Source: Phaeodactylum tricornutum CCAP 1055/1
Taxonomy: Eukaryota; Bacillariophyta; Bacillariophyceae; Surirellales; Neidiaceae
Direction of reading: 5' to 3'
Assembly: GCF_000150955.2 (NCBI RefSeq)
Contig: NC_011691.1
Span: 124,001 to 188,000, forward strand
DNA length: 64,000 nt
Shown here: positions 32,568 through 43,353 of the stretch, piece by piece
Layout: each line of letters starts with the position of its first letter
Numbering within the stretch: position 1 is the stretch's first letter
Made by a program: the position numbers and the translations under genes
Notes under the pieces: generated by a model
The model's database searches: none
What the model was told of the DNA's origin: nothing
The model's input: only the letters and a program-made list of their open reading frames with translations

Positions 32568-33647
32568 TATTTTGGACGTTGCGGCTGTCGCAGCTGCACG
32601 ACGTAGACCTGATCTATCCTTTGGACAAAGAGCTCCGTCTATGAGCGGGCTGCTGACTCCTGCACTCAGCACAACTGGCTGTATTTTCACGGGTTCCGAA
32701 CTGGTTAACCCCTCCTGCCCTGCGCTCAGAGCGAAGGACGTCGCTTTGGACTTTCTTGCGCAAGTGCAGCGGCTGCTTCTTCGACCTTTGAGATTAGAAG
32801 AGAAAGAAGAAGACTAGTATTTCCAAGAGAGAGTGGATTGATGGTGTGGGTCTCGTCTGGTTTGCACATACTCGAACGAGCGAGTCGATATTATATTAAT
32901 GGTGCTTGTCTTTCTTGTGAGAAAGGTGGCAAGTCACGGAAGAAACCTTTCTCGTTCCCAAAGCACTGAACGAGGCTTCCCATTTCTCCGCGTTCGGATT
33001 TCTGCCGTCTCAGCGACGAACGTCCACTGAAATTTTAAATTAGGATTGACGAAGTCAAAGAAGCACGCACATATTGTCTACTTCCTGGATAGGCCTTAAT
33101 TTCAACAGCGAAAGCCCTAAGATTCATATTGAAGTAAGTCAGATTTGCATTCTCTCGACTGTTCCTCGGTGGTAGCAATTTTGACCAGGACGTTTGCTAC
33201 TTAAATAAAGAAAAAACTGTGCACTGTGTTTTTAGCTTGGCGAACGTCGCGTATCATAATTCCGTGACTTTCTAATTGACAGATGGTGGATTTCCACAGT
33301 CAATTTCGATGTACGCGTCCTTCTAATGTAATCAAAGGTACAATGCTGGGACCTAGCTAGAGAGACGATTAACTTTAAGCAAACAATCTGATTGTTTTGC
33401 GAATGTGTAGTAAGAGGATAGCTCTCAGGGGATTACTGTCCGACCTAGTCTCTCCCTTGATTGATACACTTTTAAGTCATCAAGGCAAATCACTTGATTT
33501 AAAAGCCTAGGTTACTGCCCGACAAATTTGATTGACAGTGACTGTGAGCCACGTTAGTATCGAAATTATCATTAAAAAACTTAGTTTGATTCACTGTCAC
33601 AGTGTTTTTTCCGTTCACGGCCAGAAAGAATGTAGCATAAAAAGGTT
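32568..33647. other. HSF copy 3 upstream region
   Basis: About 1.1 kb with no supported gene. It holds an imperfect inverted repeat (33469-33484 with 33493-33505), two similar short motifs (TTACTGTCCGAC near 33434 and TTACTGCCCGAC near 33512) and a CACAGTCAA element near 33297. Confidence 0.4.
33639..33643 (-). terminator. RNA polymerase III T5 terminator of tRNA-Arg
   Basis: Five consecutive T residues on the minus strand, 5 bp past the tRNA 3' end, the usual Pol III stop. Confidence 0.75.
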
Positions 33648-33719
33648 TAACCGCGGCGGGACTCGAACCCGCAACCTTTGGTTCCGAAGACCAATGCTCT
33701 ACCATTGAGCCACGCGATC
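33648..33719 (-). tRNA. tRNA-Arg (anticodon UCG)
   Basis: 72 nt, no intron. On the minus strand: acceptor GATCGCG pairing with CGCGGTT (two G-U wobbles, at 1-72 and 3-70); D arm GCTC-AATGGTA-GAGC; anticodon arm TTGGT-CTTCGGA-ACCAA with U33 and anticodon TCG; variable loop AGGTT; T arm GCGGG-TTCGAGT-CCCGC; discriminator A. It decodes CGA arginine codons and probably other CGN by wobble. The internal A and B boxes are intact and a T5 terminator follows. The CCA end is not encoded, as expected for a nuclear tRNA. Confidence 0.93.
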
Positions 33720-34059
33720 CACATTCACACGAGATTGCCTCGTCAAAGCTGTTTGGCGGTCGATGCTAATTGCACACATTCTAAACTATAAAATCGTATA
33801 CAACGATAGGAAATCAATCAAGAATCAATTGCACAGTCAAACCGTAGAGAAAGATACTGAAATACTGATATATTGAAAGTTCTCTTTAGTATAGTCTATG
33901 TTGGCATACAGATATCTGGTGGTGACTGGACGCGTGCGCAAGGCATCGAGCATTGTTGGTAACTGGCACAGTATGGTGTGTGTATCAAGGTCTAATCATT
34001 GGTGTGTGATGGGTGTAGCAGTAGCGAAGCCTGACAACGAAATAGTGTTCGCTAGCGGT

Positions 34060-35148
34060 TTAGGCCCATTCCCAAAGCTGTTCCTGTAAGTGGGGGTCAG
34101 TCTCTTTATCTTTGCTCGTGGGGGTGGCGTGCACGATTTCGAGATGATTGCGGAGAAACGATTCGACGTGTTGGGGTTGAGGACGCCGCCACATTTTATC
34201 CGCGTCGGAAAAAGCTTTCGGCATTGTATTTCCAACTCGGCGCATTGTTCCCACGGCCGGCAAACGTTTTTCCATAGCACGGTACGTGGGAACATTCGGT
34301 GTCCAGTCGTCTTCGTCCCGAGCAATCGCCGTGGTCACATGGGCTGGCAAAGGCGAGGTCCAGGCTCGTTCGGAGGGTTCCCAATCGAGCGTTGCAAGAA
34401 CCGCGTCTGGTCGAATTTCGGCTTCCGTGGGTTGGCGCCGAAGACGCTCTTGATGGGGAAAGGGGGCCGAATACTGCGAATGCGTTCGGATCTGAGAGGG
34501 ACGAGGTGTACTCCAGATACGTTCGTTGGGTAGGAACAAGTCGTTACGCTTCCACGGGCTGTTATTGGTAGCCGTCAACGACCTTTGAATCGACTGGAGG
34601 TATCCAGAATGTTCCTGCAGGACAGAATCGAGAGCAGGCGTCTTCCACAGACGTTCCTTCGCTTTGTACGACCCCACCTGTTTCGTCTGACGGGTTAGGG
34701 TTGGATTGGGAAAGCGCCAGACGAGATCCACCGGCTGCAACCCATCCGGCATTCCGCGAGGTGTCGTTGGTGTGTTTTGCAAAAGCACTGAGGCTTGTGG
34801 AAAACGCCAAATTCGATCGTTCGGGGCCCAGATGGGGGCAGACGTCACTGACTTGCCGACTCGTTGCTTAGCGACAGTATCGCCGTTGGCAGGGAATCTC
34901 CACGTTTCCAAGTCAGTGGACGAGAGGGAACTCGATTGCGATTGCGTCAAAGGGAGAATCTCCGTGGCACTAGGAGCCCGCCACATACGATCCTCATCCG
35001 ATAGACGAGGCGGCAATTTCGTATTGAGGCGTACGGTAGGATGAGCACCAGTCGAGTATGCTCGGACCGTGACGAACGAGGGAGCATAGTGTGCCAGCCA
35101 CAGGCAGGAAGCCAGTGGTAGTAGGGCAGTCGATCGTGAGAATATCAT
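34060..35148 (-). CDS. W-R-x-P repeat protein with N-terminal targeting signal
   Basis: 362 residues, ATG at 35148. The N-terminus (FSRSTALLPLASCLWLAHYA) is a signal peptide followed by APSFVTVRA, which could act as an ASAFAP-like plastid motif. The rest is built on a degenerate motif of about 14 residues, roughly x-[DE]-R-[hydrophobic]-W-[RK]-x-P-x-x-x-x-[IV]. Copies include DEDRMWRAPSATEI, NDRIWRFPQASVL, VDLVWRFPNPTL, KERLWKTPALDSV, NERIWSTPRPSQI, SERAWTSPLPAHV and DADKMWRRPQPQHV. The Trp positions are about 56, 83, 114, 144, 168, 212, 263 and 320, at 24-57-residue spacing. I know no named domain with this repeat. No catalytic residues are evident; multivalent binding, perhaps in the plastid, is an inference. 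Confidence 0.78.
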   Translation of the reverse strand: MIFSRSTALLPLASCLWLAHYAPSFVTVRAYSTGAHPTVRLNTKLPPRLSDEDRMWRAPSATEILPLTQSQSSSLSSTDLETWRFPANGDTVAKQRVGKSVTSAPIWAPNDRIWRFPQASVLLQNTPTTPRGMPDGLQPVDLVWRFPNPTLTRQTKQVGSYKAKERLWKTPALDSVLQEHSGYLQSIQRSLTATNNSPWKRNDLFLPNERIWSTPRPSQIRTHSQYSAPFPHQERLRRQPTEAEIRPDAVLATLDWEPSERAWTSPLPAHVTTAIARDEDDWTPNVPTYRAMEKRLPAVGTMRRVGNTMPKAFSDADKMWRRPQPQHVESFLRNHLEIVHATPTSKDKETDPHLQEQLWEWA

Positions 35149-36016
35149 GGTATTTGTTTGTTTGTTTCGTTCGCTGCAGCGAAGTGTTTCTATTTTATGT
35201 TAGGAACACGGCAATCACCACCGAATGAGTGTAGCCCTCGCAAAAACGAGAATGCTTGAAGTGTGAAACGTGAAGGGGTGTGGTACCTTGTGATAGTTTG
35301 TGGTGTGCGAAGCGTCGAAAAACCGAGAAAGCATTCGAACGAACGTGATGGGTTCGTCGCGTCGTGTTTCGTGTGATGTGACTTGAGGGGATGTCAAGGC
35401 AACAGGTCTCCCACGACCTGATGTCACGCCGTCGTCGGCATGTTTAACGTGATACTATTGGGAGACAGGATTCGAGACAGATTCTGGCTTAAATGGAAGA
35501 AGGCTTTGACACGAATCTGACAACCGTTGACACCCGACACCATGAAAGTGCAAAACATGCCAATCCCGTGGATCGCGTCGCCTACGTTGGAGCGAACGGA
35601 CGGAACGACATCTGTAGCGACCATTATAGGCCCAAAACGGTAGCACGTGTACCGAGGGGTTGTAAATGTCCACATGCAATCGCCGTTGCCATGGTGGCTT
35701 GTATCATTTACGACTTTTTTGTTTCAAAGTTTCAAAGTTTTATTTTTGGAAATTGATAATCCCTGTGACGGTAACAGTACTCCCGGATGAGATCTACTTC
35801 GTGACCCAAAAGACGTGTGATTGGAATCTGGTTGATACACGAGAGCATTTCCGGGATATAATATTGAGACGGAACTCTGCCATGGTGTTGGACCCAAAAC
35901 AATCCGTTGCAAATTTCCCTTCGTGTGCATGTCCTTTCGTTTCTACTCGATCTCGAGAGGTATTGTTTGTTAGGCAAAGCAATCCATCGCCTTTAGAGCG
36001 AAACACAAAGGCTTGA
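35149..36016. other. Divergent intergenic region, nothing recognised
   Basis: 868 bp between divergent genes. Short frames (35215-35427 -, 35424-35679 -, 35666-36016 +) have no ATG-supported homologous product. A repeated TTTCAAAG pair occurs near 35725-35740. No RNA gene seen. Confidence 0.35.
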
Positions 36017-37569
36017 ATGCCGACACGGATTGTCCTCAAGGAGGCGTCGCCACCGTCTCAGCTGACACCACGCAGTACACCGGCAACCGCCAGAAATACA
36101 CCGTCTCCACCGCGCAACGTGCGTCTTCCCAATCGTCGACACCGCGACGCGGACCCGTCCCACATTAATGTCCGAATTACTTTTCAACAGCAAACGGCAA
36201 GGGATCGAACGAATGTGACGTCCCGAGCTTCATCGCGACGCAAGTCGGTCGCTAGTTTTCGCTCGTCCATTCTCCGAGAAATCTCCACAGCCCGTGACGG
36301 GACGGCAGTCGAAGACGACGACGTAGAACGTCTCTCCAGTGACGATATTCGAGCATCACCGCGATTATTGGGATACTTCTTTTGTATGGTGGCGGGAGCA
36401 GTCATGCTGGTGTCCATTGTACAGTACGTACCGACCGCAGTTTCGCACACGAGCTTGTTTCTGGTACAATCTTACGTCTGCGCTTTTTTGTTTTGGTTTG
36501 GTTCAACCCTATTCTCTCTCGGTGCGTTTTGTTAGATTCTATCGCGAACAAAAACTATTCAGCGAACTCTTGGATCAGGAAAAATTCTTTGTCGCGAGTA
36601 CGGGTCTGGTTTATCGCTGGAAGCTGTGGGGTTCCATATACATGTCCGCCACCGGAACGGGTCTGTGCCTGCTGACTCTACTGGTGCACTTTGATACCGT
36701 CTGTTTACCCCGATTGTGGAAAAGCGTCTTTCAAGACGGGAGTACGGCTGAACGGAATCTCATTTTGTTCTTTATCTTGTTCTGGGCAGCCAACGTACAT
36801 ATTTGCACGTCTTCCTTGTCGGTGGGGGAGTCACAGGCCAATACCTTCTTTACCGCTTGGATTGGTAAGTGCAGTAGCGCAGGTGTAGAAGCGTTTGTCT
36901 CTCTTTGTTTACATAAATTATTTTTTGTCACTCACTATGAAACATTGCGGAACTTGGAAAAATCAAGCTTTTGGATCGATTGCCTTGAATTACACGGTGT
37001 GGCGAGAATCGGCGGGTCTACCGTCCCTGGCGGACAAGGTCAATTTTCACCAACGGGAAACAACGTACAACTGGATTTGGACCGGAATCTTTTCGGCAGT
37101 TTTTGCCGGATCGGCGACGGACATTTTCATCAATCGCGAAGAAATCACGCTCCGATTGCGGGACGAGATTTTGGTGCTGGAAAACAAGGAGTGGGTCATC
37201 GTCTTGGCTGTGGTTTGGACTGAAGTGGCCGTTTGTATCATGGCTGTGTTGTTTAATGAGTGGTTTCCGCAACCCATGACGCTGCCTGGTCGCATCCAGT
37301 GTCGGGGGGCATCGTATCGGTGTGTGCTGGGGTGGCGACAGTTGGAAGGGCCCATTGTCTTGGCCGCCTTGGGAACCAAGTTTTGGGTAATTCTGGAGTA
37401 CACGGGGGTGGGTGGGGTTGTCAACGGCCTTTCCAATGGCTACTTTGGCGTCTGGGGCTCGTTCTTTAATAGTGTTTTTACTCTAGGGACGTGGCTACGA
37501 GAAAACAAGAACATTGAATACATCGTAAGGGAAGAAAGCGACGAAGATGAGCATCGAGTGAACTCTTGA
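36017..37569 (+). CDS. Multi-pass membrane protein, 3 exons
   Basis: Exons 36017-36423, 36536-36864 and 36968-37569. Introns of 112 bp (GTACGT ... GTTAG) and 103 bp (GTAAGT ... CAAG) keep the frame and give about 445 residues. The N-terminal 115 residues are basic and disordered (RSTPATARNTPSPPRNVRLPN). About seven hydrophobic segments follow: GYFFCMVAGAVMLVSIV, WGSIYMSATGTGLCLLTLLV, LILFFILFWAANVHI, the splice-spanning TFFTAWIAFGSIAL, YNWIWTGIFSAVFAGSA, VIVLAVVWTEVAVCIMAVLF and GPIVLAALGTKFWVILEYTG. The C-terminus is acidic. I recognise no transporter or receptor signature. The intron-1 sequence also reads through in the exon-1 frame to a stop at 36535, so an unspliced short form is possible. 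Confidence 0.7.
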
Positions 37570-37993
37570 TAATTGTATCGGTTCACGGAGCTTCTGTAAG
37601 CCGGCCAGTGTGACTGTCAACTTGGACCATTGAGGAAAATTGCCGTGTCAAACCTGCAGACAATTAATTTGTGATTGCGCAGTTGAACATTCCCTATTGG
37701 GTCATTATCGAACTTGCTTTTGGGACATTCTCTTTCATACTTTTCGGAGCGATTCCTACAGTGCACCCCTTAGCCGTTGGATGCAAGGCAAACAGTAAAA
37801 GAATTTTAAACCTAACTGATTGCATCACGTTATGTAAACATGTGCGGCTAACTGAGTTTGTTTACCGACCAAGGGTGAGCACAATCATATATCCTGAATA
37901 AACAGTATGGCTCAATTCAACCATGCTTTTGAAGATGCCCTACCAAGACCATGTTCGACTAAACCTGCCGACCGTCTCAACCGTACCACAGGT

Positions 37994-40457
37994 CTACTCG
38001 TATTCGCCGTCATCTTCGTCGTCCACCTCTTGATGTACTTCCAGAATGCTGCTTCTACGGCGCCCCGGTGTCGACGTCACCTCGAGCGAGGACAGTATCG
38101 ACTCGATCCCATCCCCGCTGAATCGATTGTCGTCTTCGCCAGGATTTCCCAATGGCAGAAGACCTCCATCGTCACCACCACTGACAACAAACGAAGGCCG
38201 CAGTGGGGCAATTCCTGACTCATTGCTGTCGACAAACGGAGGCCGTTGTGATGCTTGTCCAGCGTTATGGGCACCGTTTTCAATAGACGAGGTTTGCGGA
38301 AGCCTCGGTTCCCAATCCACTGAGCGAAAAGTAGAGGAGGGTCGCTGTGACGCTTGACCTGGTCCAGGATTGTAAGCAGTGGAGCTACGTTGATCGGATA
38401 GATCTGATTCGTCCGACTCGTAACTTCCGCCCTCGTTCAATGACGCCATTAACATTTCCACCATGCCTTCGGACAGGTTCGACAGCACGGACGAGTTGCG
38501 ATTCGCCGGTTCGTACGTGCTGGATGGTCTGCGGACGTCGGTCGTCGCGGCAATTGGGTCCGGCTCTAGATCTTCGGGCCGCAATCCTTCGGCCCACAGA
38601 CGACTTTCTAGTGTCATTAACAGTTGATCATCGGCAAACATTGGTACGGAATGGGTCGATGCAGATGCCGGGCCCATGCTGCTTACCGGCATCCGATCCG
38701 GCTTTGCCGAATCATGCGTAGCCGTGGCCGATTGCGTGGACCGACTGTGACTAGTGACGGACACGTTGGACGATCCGACGGAGCTGGCCGAGCTCGTGCT
38801 TCTGTCCACCGTGCCTAAGGATTCTCCCCGAATATTGGCGGCCGACAAGTGCCGGATTCGGTTGGCCAGTCCCTGTCGCTTTTTGCGTTTCTGCAAGCTT
38901 TCCACTGCCGCGTTGCGCATTGATTGTATGTGCAAGTCGGGAGCCGGGGGTGACAATAGGTGTATCGCAGCGACGGCCTCTTGTTTCACTTCCGACACTC
39001 GTTTTTCCGCCGCCGTAGCCGTGGTCGCAATCGTACTCGAAGTCACCGTGCTCCTATTGGTCGTCACCGAAGACGCATCGTCGTCCAGGGAGGAGGATCG
39101 CGGACCGGCCCAGAGGCCTTGCGATTGCTATTGATATTGCTAGATTCCATCAGCGCCCGGAGCAAAACTTGGGCATCGTGTGGGTCCAACACTTCGTATT
39201 CCGACCCGGGTGATTGACGATTCGCATCTTGGTTGTCTATATCTCCTACATATTGTTGTAAGAATCGTCCTCGCCAATGCGTGGTCACGACTTGGATCAA
39301 GTCCGTGACCATTTTGCTGCGCTCTGTTTCCGTGGAATTGTTGTACATGGTTCGTTTGATATCGACGAGGACGCGTATCCGATTGTTGCCGGTGTGATTG
39401 GTCACGAGTGATGTGCCATCGGTAACAAAGACAACGTCGAGTGGATTGCGGACCCGTACCAATGGTCGTCGACGCATCCTCCCGACGTGTGTCGTGGGAG
39501 TGACTGGTCCTGCCGACCGGCACCGCCGGTGGAGAGGAGCCGCGGACGGGAGACGTCGGGTGGTATCCGCGTCATGGTCGTGGACGTGGTCGTGTTCTGC
39601 ACCGTTGTCGAGGTGGTCGTATTCCGCCGACACCGCTGGGGACTTTCGAAAGGAGCGTCGGGCATCGGTGCGGGTGGATTTCTTTTTGGAATCCAACGCG
39701 GGGGTCATGGTTTCGGACACGCTGCGACGCAATAACGAAGGTCGGCGTCCCCGTTTCTTGGTGTTATCATCGTCGTCGTCGTTGTCTTCATTGTTGTGGT
39801 TGATGTGGAACAGTGGCGATCCAGACGTGGCCTTGGGGGACGGTACCGCCGCGATCCCGACGGGACGGACCGAATCGGACGCGAGCAGGGAATCCCGAAC
39901 GAATTGTTGGACCGATAATGGATCCAACTCGGTCCAGAGAGGTTCCGTGGATATTGTGGGGACTGCCGCTGGCGGAGACACTGTCTCGAGACTGGGTGTT
40001 GTGGCTGTTGATACTGAGGGTGTTATTGTTGCTGCTACTTCTGTAGTGGTAGCAGACGTGACCCAAAAGCGACCCTGCGGTTGACACTGTGTCGTCACCA
40101 CGTGGATTAATTTCTGCACCACGGCTTGTACGTGTTCTTCTCCCCGTGTTGGCTCGCATTCGGACTGGTACAGATTCAGCAAGACTCGGAAACGATTGTT
40201 CCCTACGTGTGACGACGACAACGACGAGGAGGAGATGATGACGGTGGGTCGTACAAGGACAAGACCAACGTGTCGGGGAGATTAGTACACGCCGCGTCGT
40301 CACGAATGTACGGTTGAGACTGTAACAAGACGTCGTAATTGCCAATGATCGAGTCGACGGGGACCGTTGGGGAAGATCGTACCGTGGCGTCGTTTCGGTG
40401 CGGAACGGATACCGGACTACTCGGGCGTGCAGGAGGTGATGACGACGACAACGACAT
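37994..40457 (-). CDS. DUF6824-like protein with two domain copies
   Basis: Exon 1 starts at the ATG at 40457 and ends near 40289; an 86-bp intron (40288-40203, GTACTA ... CGTAG) leads into 39064-40202. The first copy reads DVLLQSQPYIRDD, then after the splice NNRFRVLLNLYQ ... HVVTTQCQPQGRFWV ... WTELDPLSVQQFVRDSLL. The second reads DVVFVTDGTSLVTNHTGNNRIRVLVDI ... VVTTHWRGRFLQQYV ... VLDPHDAQVLLRALMES. This matches the diatom DUF6824 pattern (DV(L/V)xGRG ... HPGNxRFR ... GGRFL ... W) with the first Gly-Arg-Gly lost in both copies. The downstream region 37994-39150 is open in another frame (AAEKRVSEVKQEAVAAIHLL, then LQKRKKRQGLANRIRHL, then acidic disordered tail). I found no good GT-AG pair joining these frames, so the model there is unresolved: two genes, a missed intron or a frame error. 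Confidence 0.6.
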
Positions 40458-40715
40458 GAAAGGAGGATGATGCAAGTGGAGTGGTGTCGACAGATCGTGG
40501 ATAGAACGTATGATACGGTACGGTTTGAGACGCCTCGCCTCGTCTTTGCTACACACACAATCCCCAACACTCGCCCCGATCAGTCAAGGTGTGATGCGTT
40601 CGGCTCCGGGGAGAAAAAAGGAACCGGACCCAAACGTATCCCAAACCGGTCTTTTTCGGACTTATGTTACACAGTTCTATCTACCGTAGCACTGGGGGTA
40701 GACTGTAGTTGCTTC

Positions 40716-40738
40716 GGTAGGTACGTAGGTAGGTAGGT
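40716..40738. repeat. GTAG-type short tandem repeat
   Basis: Imperfect GTAG/GTAC tetranucleotide units in the aminotransferase / DUF6824-like intergenic region. No coding role is apparent. Confidence 0.6.
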
Positions 40739-40838
40739 TGAATAGTAAGTAACTGTACTCTTGGTACTGAATCAACCCGTGCGCGTGTCGGCGGGACCCT
40801 TCGTATCGGTCGAACGGGTAATAGTGAGTACCACTCGT

Positions 40839-41117
40839 ACGTCACAGGGCGTGGCGGGACACGTTCGAAGGAGGGGGGTAGAGACACGCTCGCGACTCGG
40901 GTCACCCCGTATACAGACCCGACTACTGTAGGGTGACGACATACTGTCACGGGTAGGTCTGTCCGACTGTGAGTATATCACGAGTGTCAACTTCACGAAC
41001 CGGACGTCACGGCATGTGACGTCACGATTCCCTCACCCCCCCCCCCCCCCCCCCATCAAGGTCTGTTGAGGGGACCCTTCCGTGACAACACGTCATCCAC
41101 GACAAACGTCGACGTCA
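40839..41117. promoter_or_regulatory. Cluster of CRE-like ACGTCA / TGACGTCA sites
   Basis: Five ACGTCA hexamers: 40839-40844, 41004-41009, 41019-41024 (within the full palindrome TGACGTCA, 41017-41024), 41090-41095 and 41112-41117. They lie 420-700 bp upstream of the aminotransferase ATG, in the region it shares with the divergent DUF6824-like gene. These are bZIP half-sites identical to the CO2/cAMP-responsive elements known from the PtCA1 promoter. That they act here is inference. Confidence 0.45.
41036..41054. repeat. Poly-C tract
   Basis: Nineteen consecutive C residues, 12 bp after the TGACGTCA palindrome. Such G/C homopolymers tend to vary in length and can form i-motif/G-rich structures; read errors in length are also common. 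Confidence 0.85.
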
Positions 41118-41537
41118 GTCCGCGCCGCAGGATATATCTATAATCTATATTCGTTGGCGAGCATTTGGGTCCGTTCCGACAGGGAACGAAAACCTGCGAC
41201 GACGAATCACGAAAGAATACGCCTACAATTGACTGTGAGAGACTTTTCGACGGGGGAAGTGCGAATTCTGGGCCCCGAGTTGTTCGTTCGTGTCCAAATT
41301 CGCCACGCCAAAATCTTTCCTACCGTACCAACATCCAAATATCGATCGACACCTACATACATACATCTTATCAATCTGTATTGCATTGTTGTTGGATTGA
41401 CAGTCAAGGTTGATTCACAGTCAAGATTGATATCATCATACTGATCATTCGTTTTGTATTGATCAATCTTTCGACGAACGACTGTGACGTTGATTGATTC
41501 ATTCCTTGTTCGACTTGACGACTACTTTTACCACAGT

Positions 41538-43112
41538 ATGTTTCGATCGGTTGCTTCTTTGGCGTTGCGCGGTAGTATTGGTACTGGACGAGGCGTTGCA
41601 CAAAGCCCGCGCGTCGTACCGTTCGGATCGGCCGTCACGGTACGCCATTCCAGTAACAGTCACACGAACAGTAGTAGTCACACGCCGGAACGCTTGCGGT
41701 ACAATGTCATTCCCAAGTCAGACTTTGGAGCCTTTAAGGAATATTCCGTCATTCACACGGACCGGTCCTTGAATCTCATGAGTGATCCCTTTCAACGCGT
41801 CATGCGGGATCTTAACGAACTACTCAAGGTCACCTACAATGCTGATAAGGTTGTCATCCTACCCGGGTACGTACAGTTGTGAATGTTGTGTAGGTTTAGG
41901 GTGTGTATATCTGTGTGTCTAGTTGTGTGTATTTGTGTAGTGTTGTTCCAGGTTGGTGGTGTGCAAAGTGAACTCTGGGACCGTGACTGATTATCGCACC
42001 ATTGCGACCCCAACCCTCACTTATATATCATTCCCCACTGCAGATCCGGTACGTTTGGCATGGAAGCCGTAGCTCGTCAGTTTGCACAGAACGAACACGT
42101 CATGGTCATTCGCAACGGTTGGTTCTCCTACCGCTGGACCGAGATTTTCGAAATGGGGTCGTCCGAACCCGGGGTGGAAGCCGGAGGTGTCGGGGCCGGC
42201 ATTCCCACGTCCCACACCGTCCTCAAGGCCCAACCCGTACCCGTCCCTGGGAACGACACGGGCAGCAGCAACACCAAAACGACACACTTTGCCCCGCATC
42301 CCATTCAAGACGTGGTCTCACGGATTCATCAGGAACGACCCGCCGTCTTGTTCGCTCCCCACGTCGAAACATCCACCGGTATGATGCTTCCCGACGAATA
42401 CATACAAAAGGCCGCCCAAGCCATGCACGACATTGGTGGACTCTTTGTCCTCGATTGCATCGCCTCCGGAACCGTATGGGTCGACATGAAGGCGCTTGGG
42501 GTGGACGTGCTCATCTCCGCACCGCAAAAGGGATGGACCGGTCCACCCTGCGCCGCACTCGTCATGATGAGCGACCGAGCCGTCGCCCGCATGTCACAAA
42601 CCTCCGAAACATCCTTCAGTATGAGTCTGAAACGATGGGCCGCACTCATGGACACGTACGAAAAGGGCGGATTCGCCTACCACACCACCATGCCCACGGA
42701 TGCCCTCCGCGATTTTCACGAAATATCCGTCGAAACCTTGCGTTTCGGTCTACCCGAACTCAAGACGGCACAATTGAATTTGGGATGGTGGGCTCGTGGT
42801 ACCCTCGATCGCAAGGGTCTCGTCTCGGTAGCCGCACCCGGATTCCAAGCACCCGGTGTGCTCGTTTACTACAGTCCCTCGCAAACCGACAATCCCGTCA
42901 TGATGAGCTCCTTTAAGGCGCAGGGACTCCAAATTGCCATGGGCGTGCCTTGGAAAATTGACGAACCGGAAGGCCTCAAAACCTTCCGCATTGGACTCTT
43001 TGGATTGGACAAACTGGGCAAACCCGACGAGACGATTCGTGTCATGGAAGAAGCCTTGGATCAGGTTTTGGACAGTGTGGGGCACACGGCCAAGAGCAAA
43101 AAAGTGGCCTAG
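41538..43112 (+). CDS. Class V aminotransferase, serine/alanine-glyoxylate type, mitochondrial
   Basis: Exons 41538-41866 and 42044-43112 (177-bp intron, GTACGT ... CTGCAG), in phase, about 465 residues. The N-terminus (MFRSVASLALRGSIGTGRG) is rich in Arg/Ser without acids, a mitochondrial presequence. Class V motifs: PGSGTFGMEAVARQF created across the splice, RNGWFSYRWTEIF, the substrate-side ETSTGMMLP, and VDVLISAPQKGWTGPP, where Lys at about residue 272 is the PLP Schiff-base lysine. It fits PLP-dependent serine-pyruvate / alanine-glyoxylate aminotransferases, which convert glyoxylate to glycine in photorespiration. The exact donor amino acid cannot be read from sequence. The upstream region holds several CRE-like sites. 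Confidence 0.88.
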
Positions 43113-43353
43113 ACACATGCAGGTGTGGGTCGCGTCTCCACTCCATGTTTTCCATTCCCACGGTGTGCACCCTCTTGTCTCCTACTATGTATGAACTACC
43201 ATAAGCACTAGACGTTTCTGCTTTTTTTCTATTGCCATTTACATAATTGCACCCATTGGGGCTAAGATTCCGGTATTTCTATTGGCTCCTGTCCACGATA
43301 GGTATCGGTAGTTCGTGAGGCGTTTGTGTCATTGTGCTCACAGTCGATCCAGT

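Noticed and set aside
33469-33505. Hairpin near the tRNA as a possible ncRNA
   Set aside because: The stem is short and imperfect, with no promoter or terminator beyond those of the tRNA.
33499-33705. Minus-strand frame of 68 codons (EHWSSEPKVAGSSPAAV)
   Set aside because: It overlaps the tRNA-Arg gene; this peptide is the familiar artefact of translating a tRNA.
36424-36535. Extension of exon 1 of the membrane protein through this stretch (hydrophobic translation)
   Set aside because: A strong GTACGT donor and phase-matched acceptor mark it as an intron; T-rich introns often translate as hydrophobic residues.
39398-40084. 228-codon plus-strand frame
   Set aside because: Antisense to the DUF6824-like coding region, with no domain of its own.
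42002-42916. 304-codon plus-strand frame rich in Arg and His
   Set aside because: It is the shifted reading of aminotransferase exon 2; the other frame holds all the family motifs.
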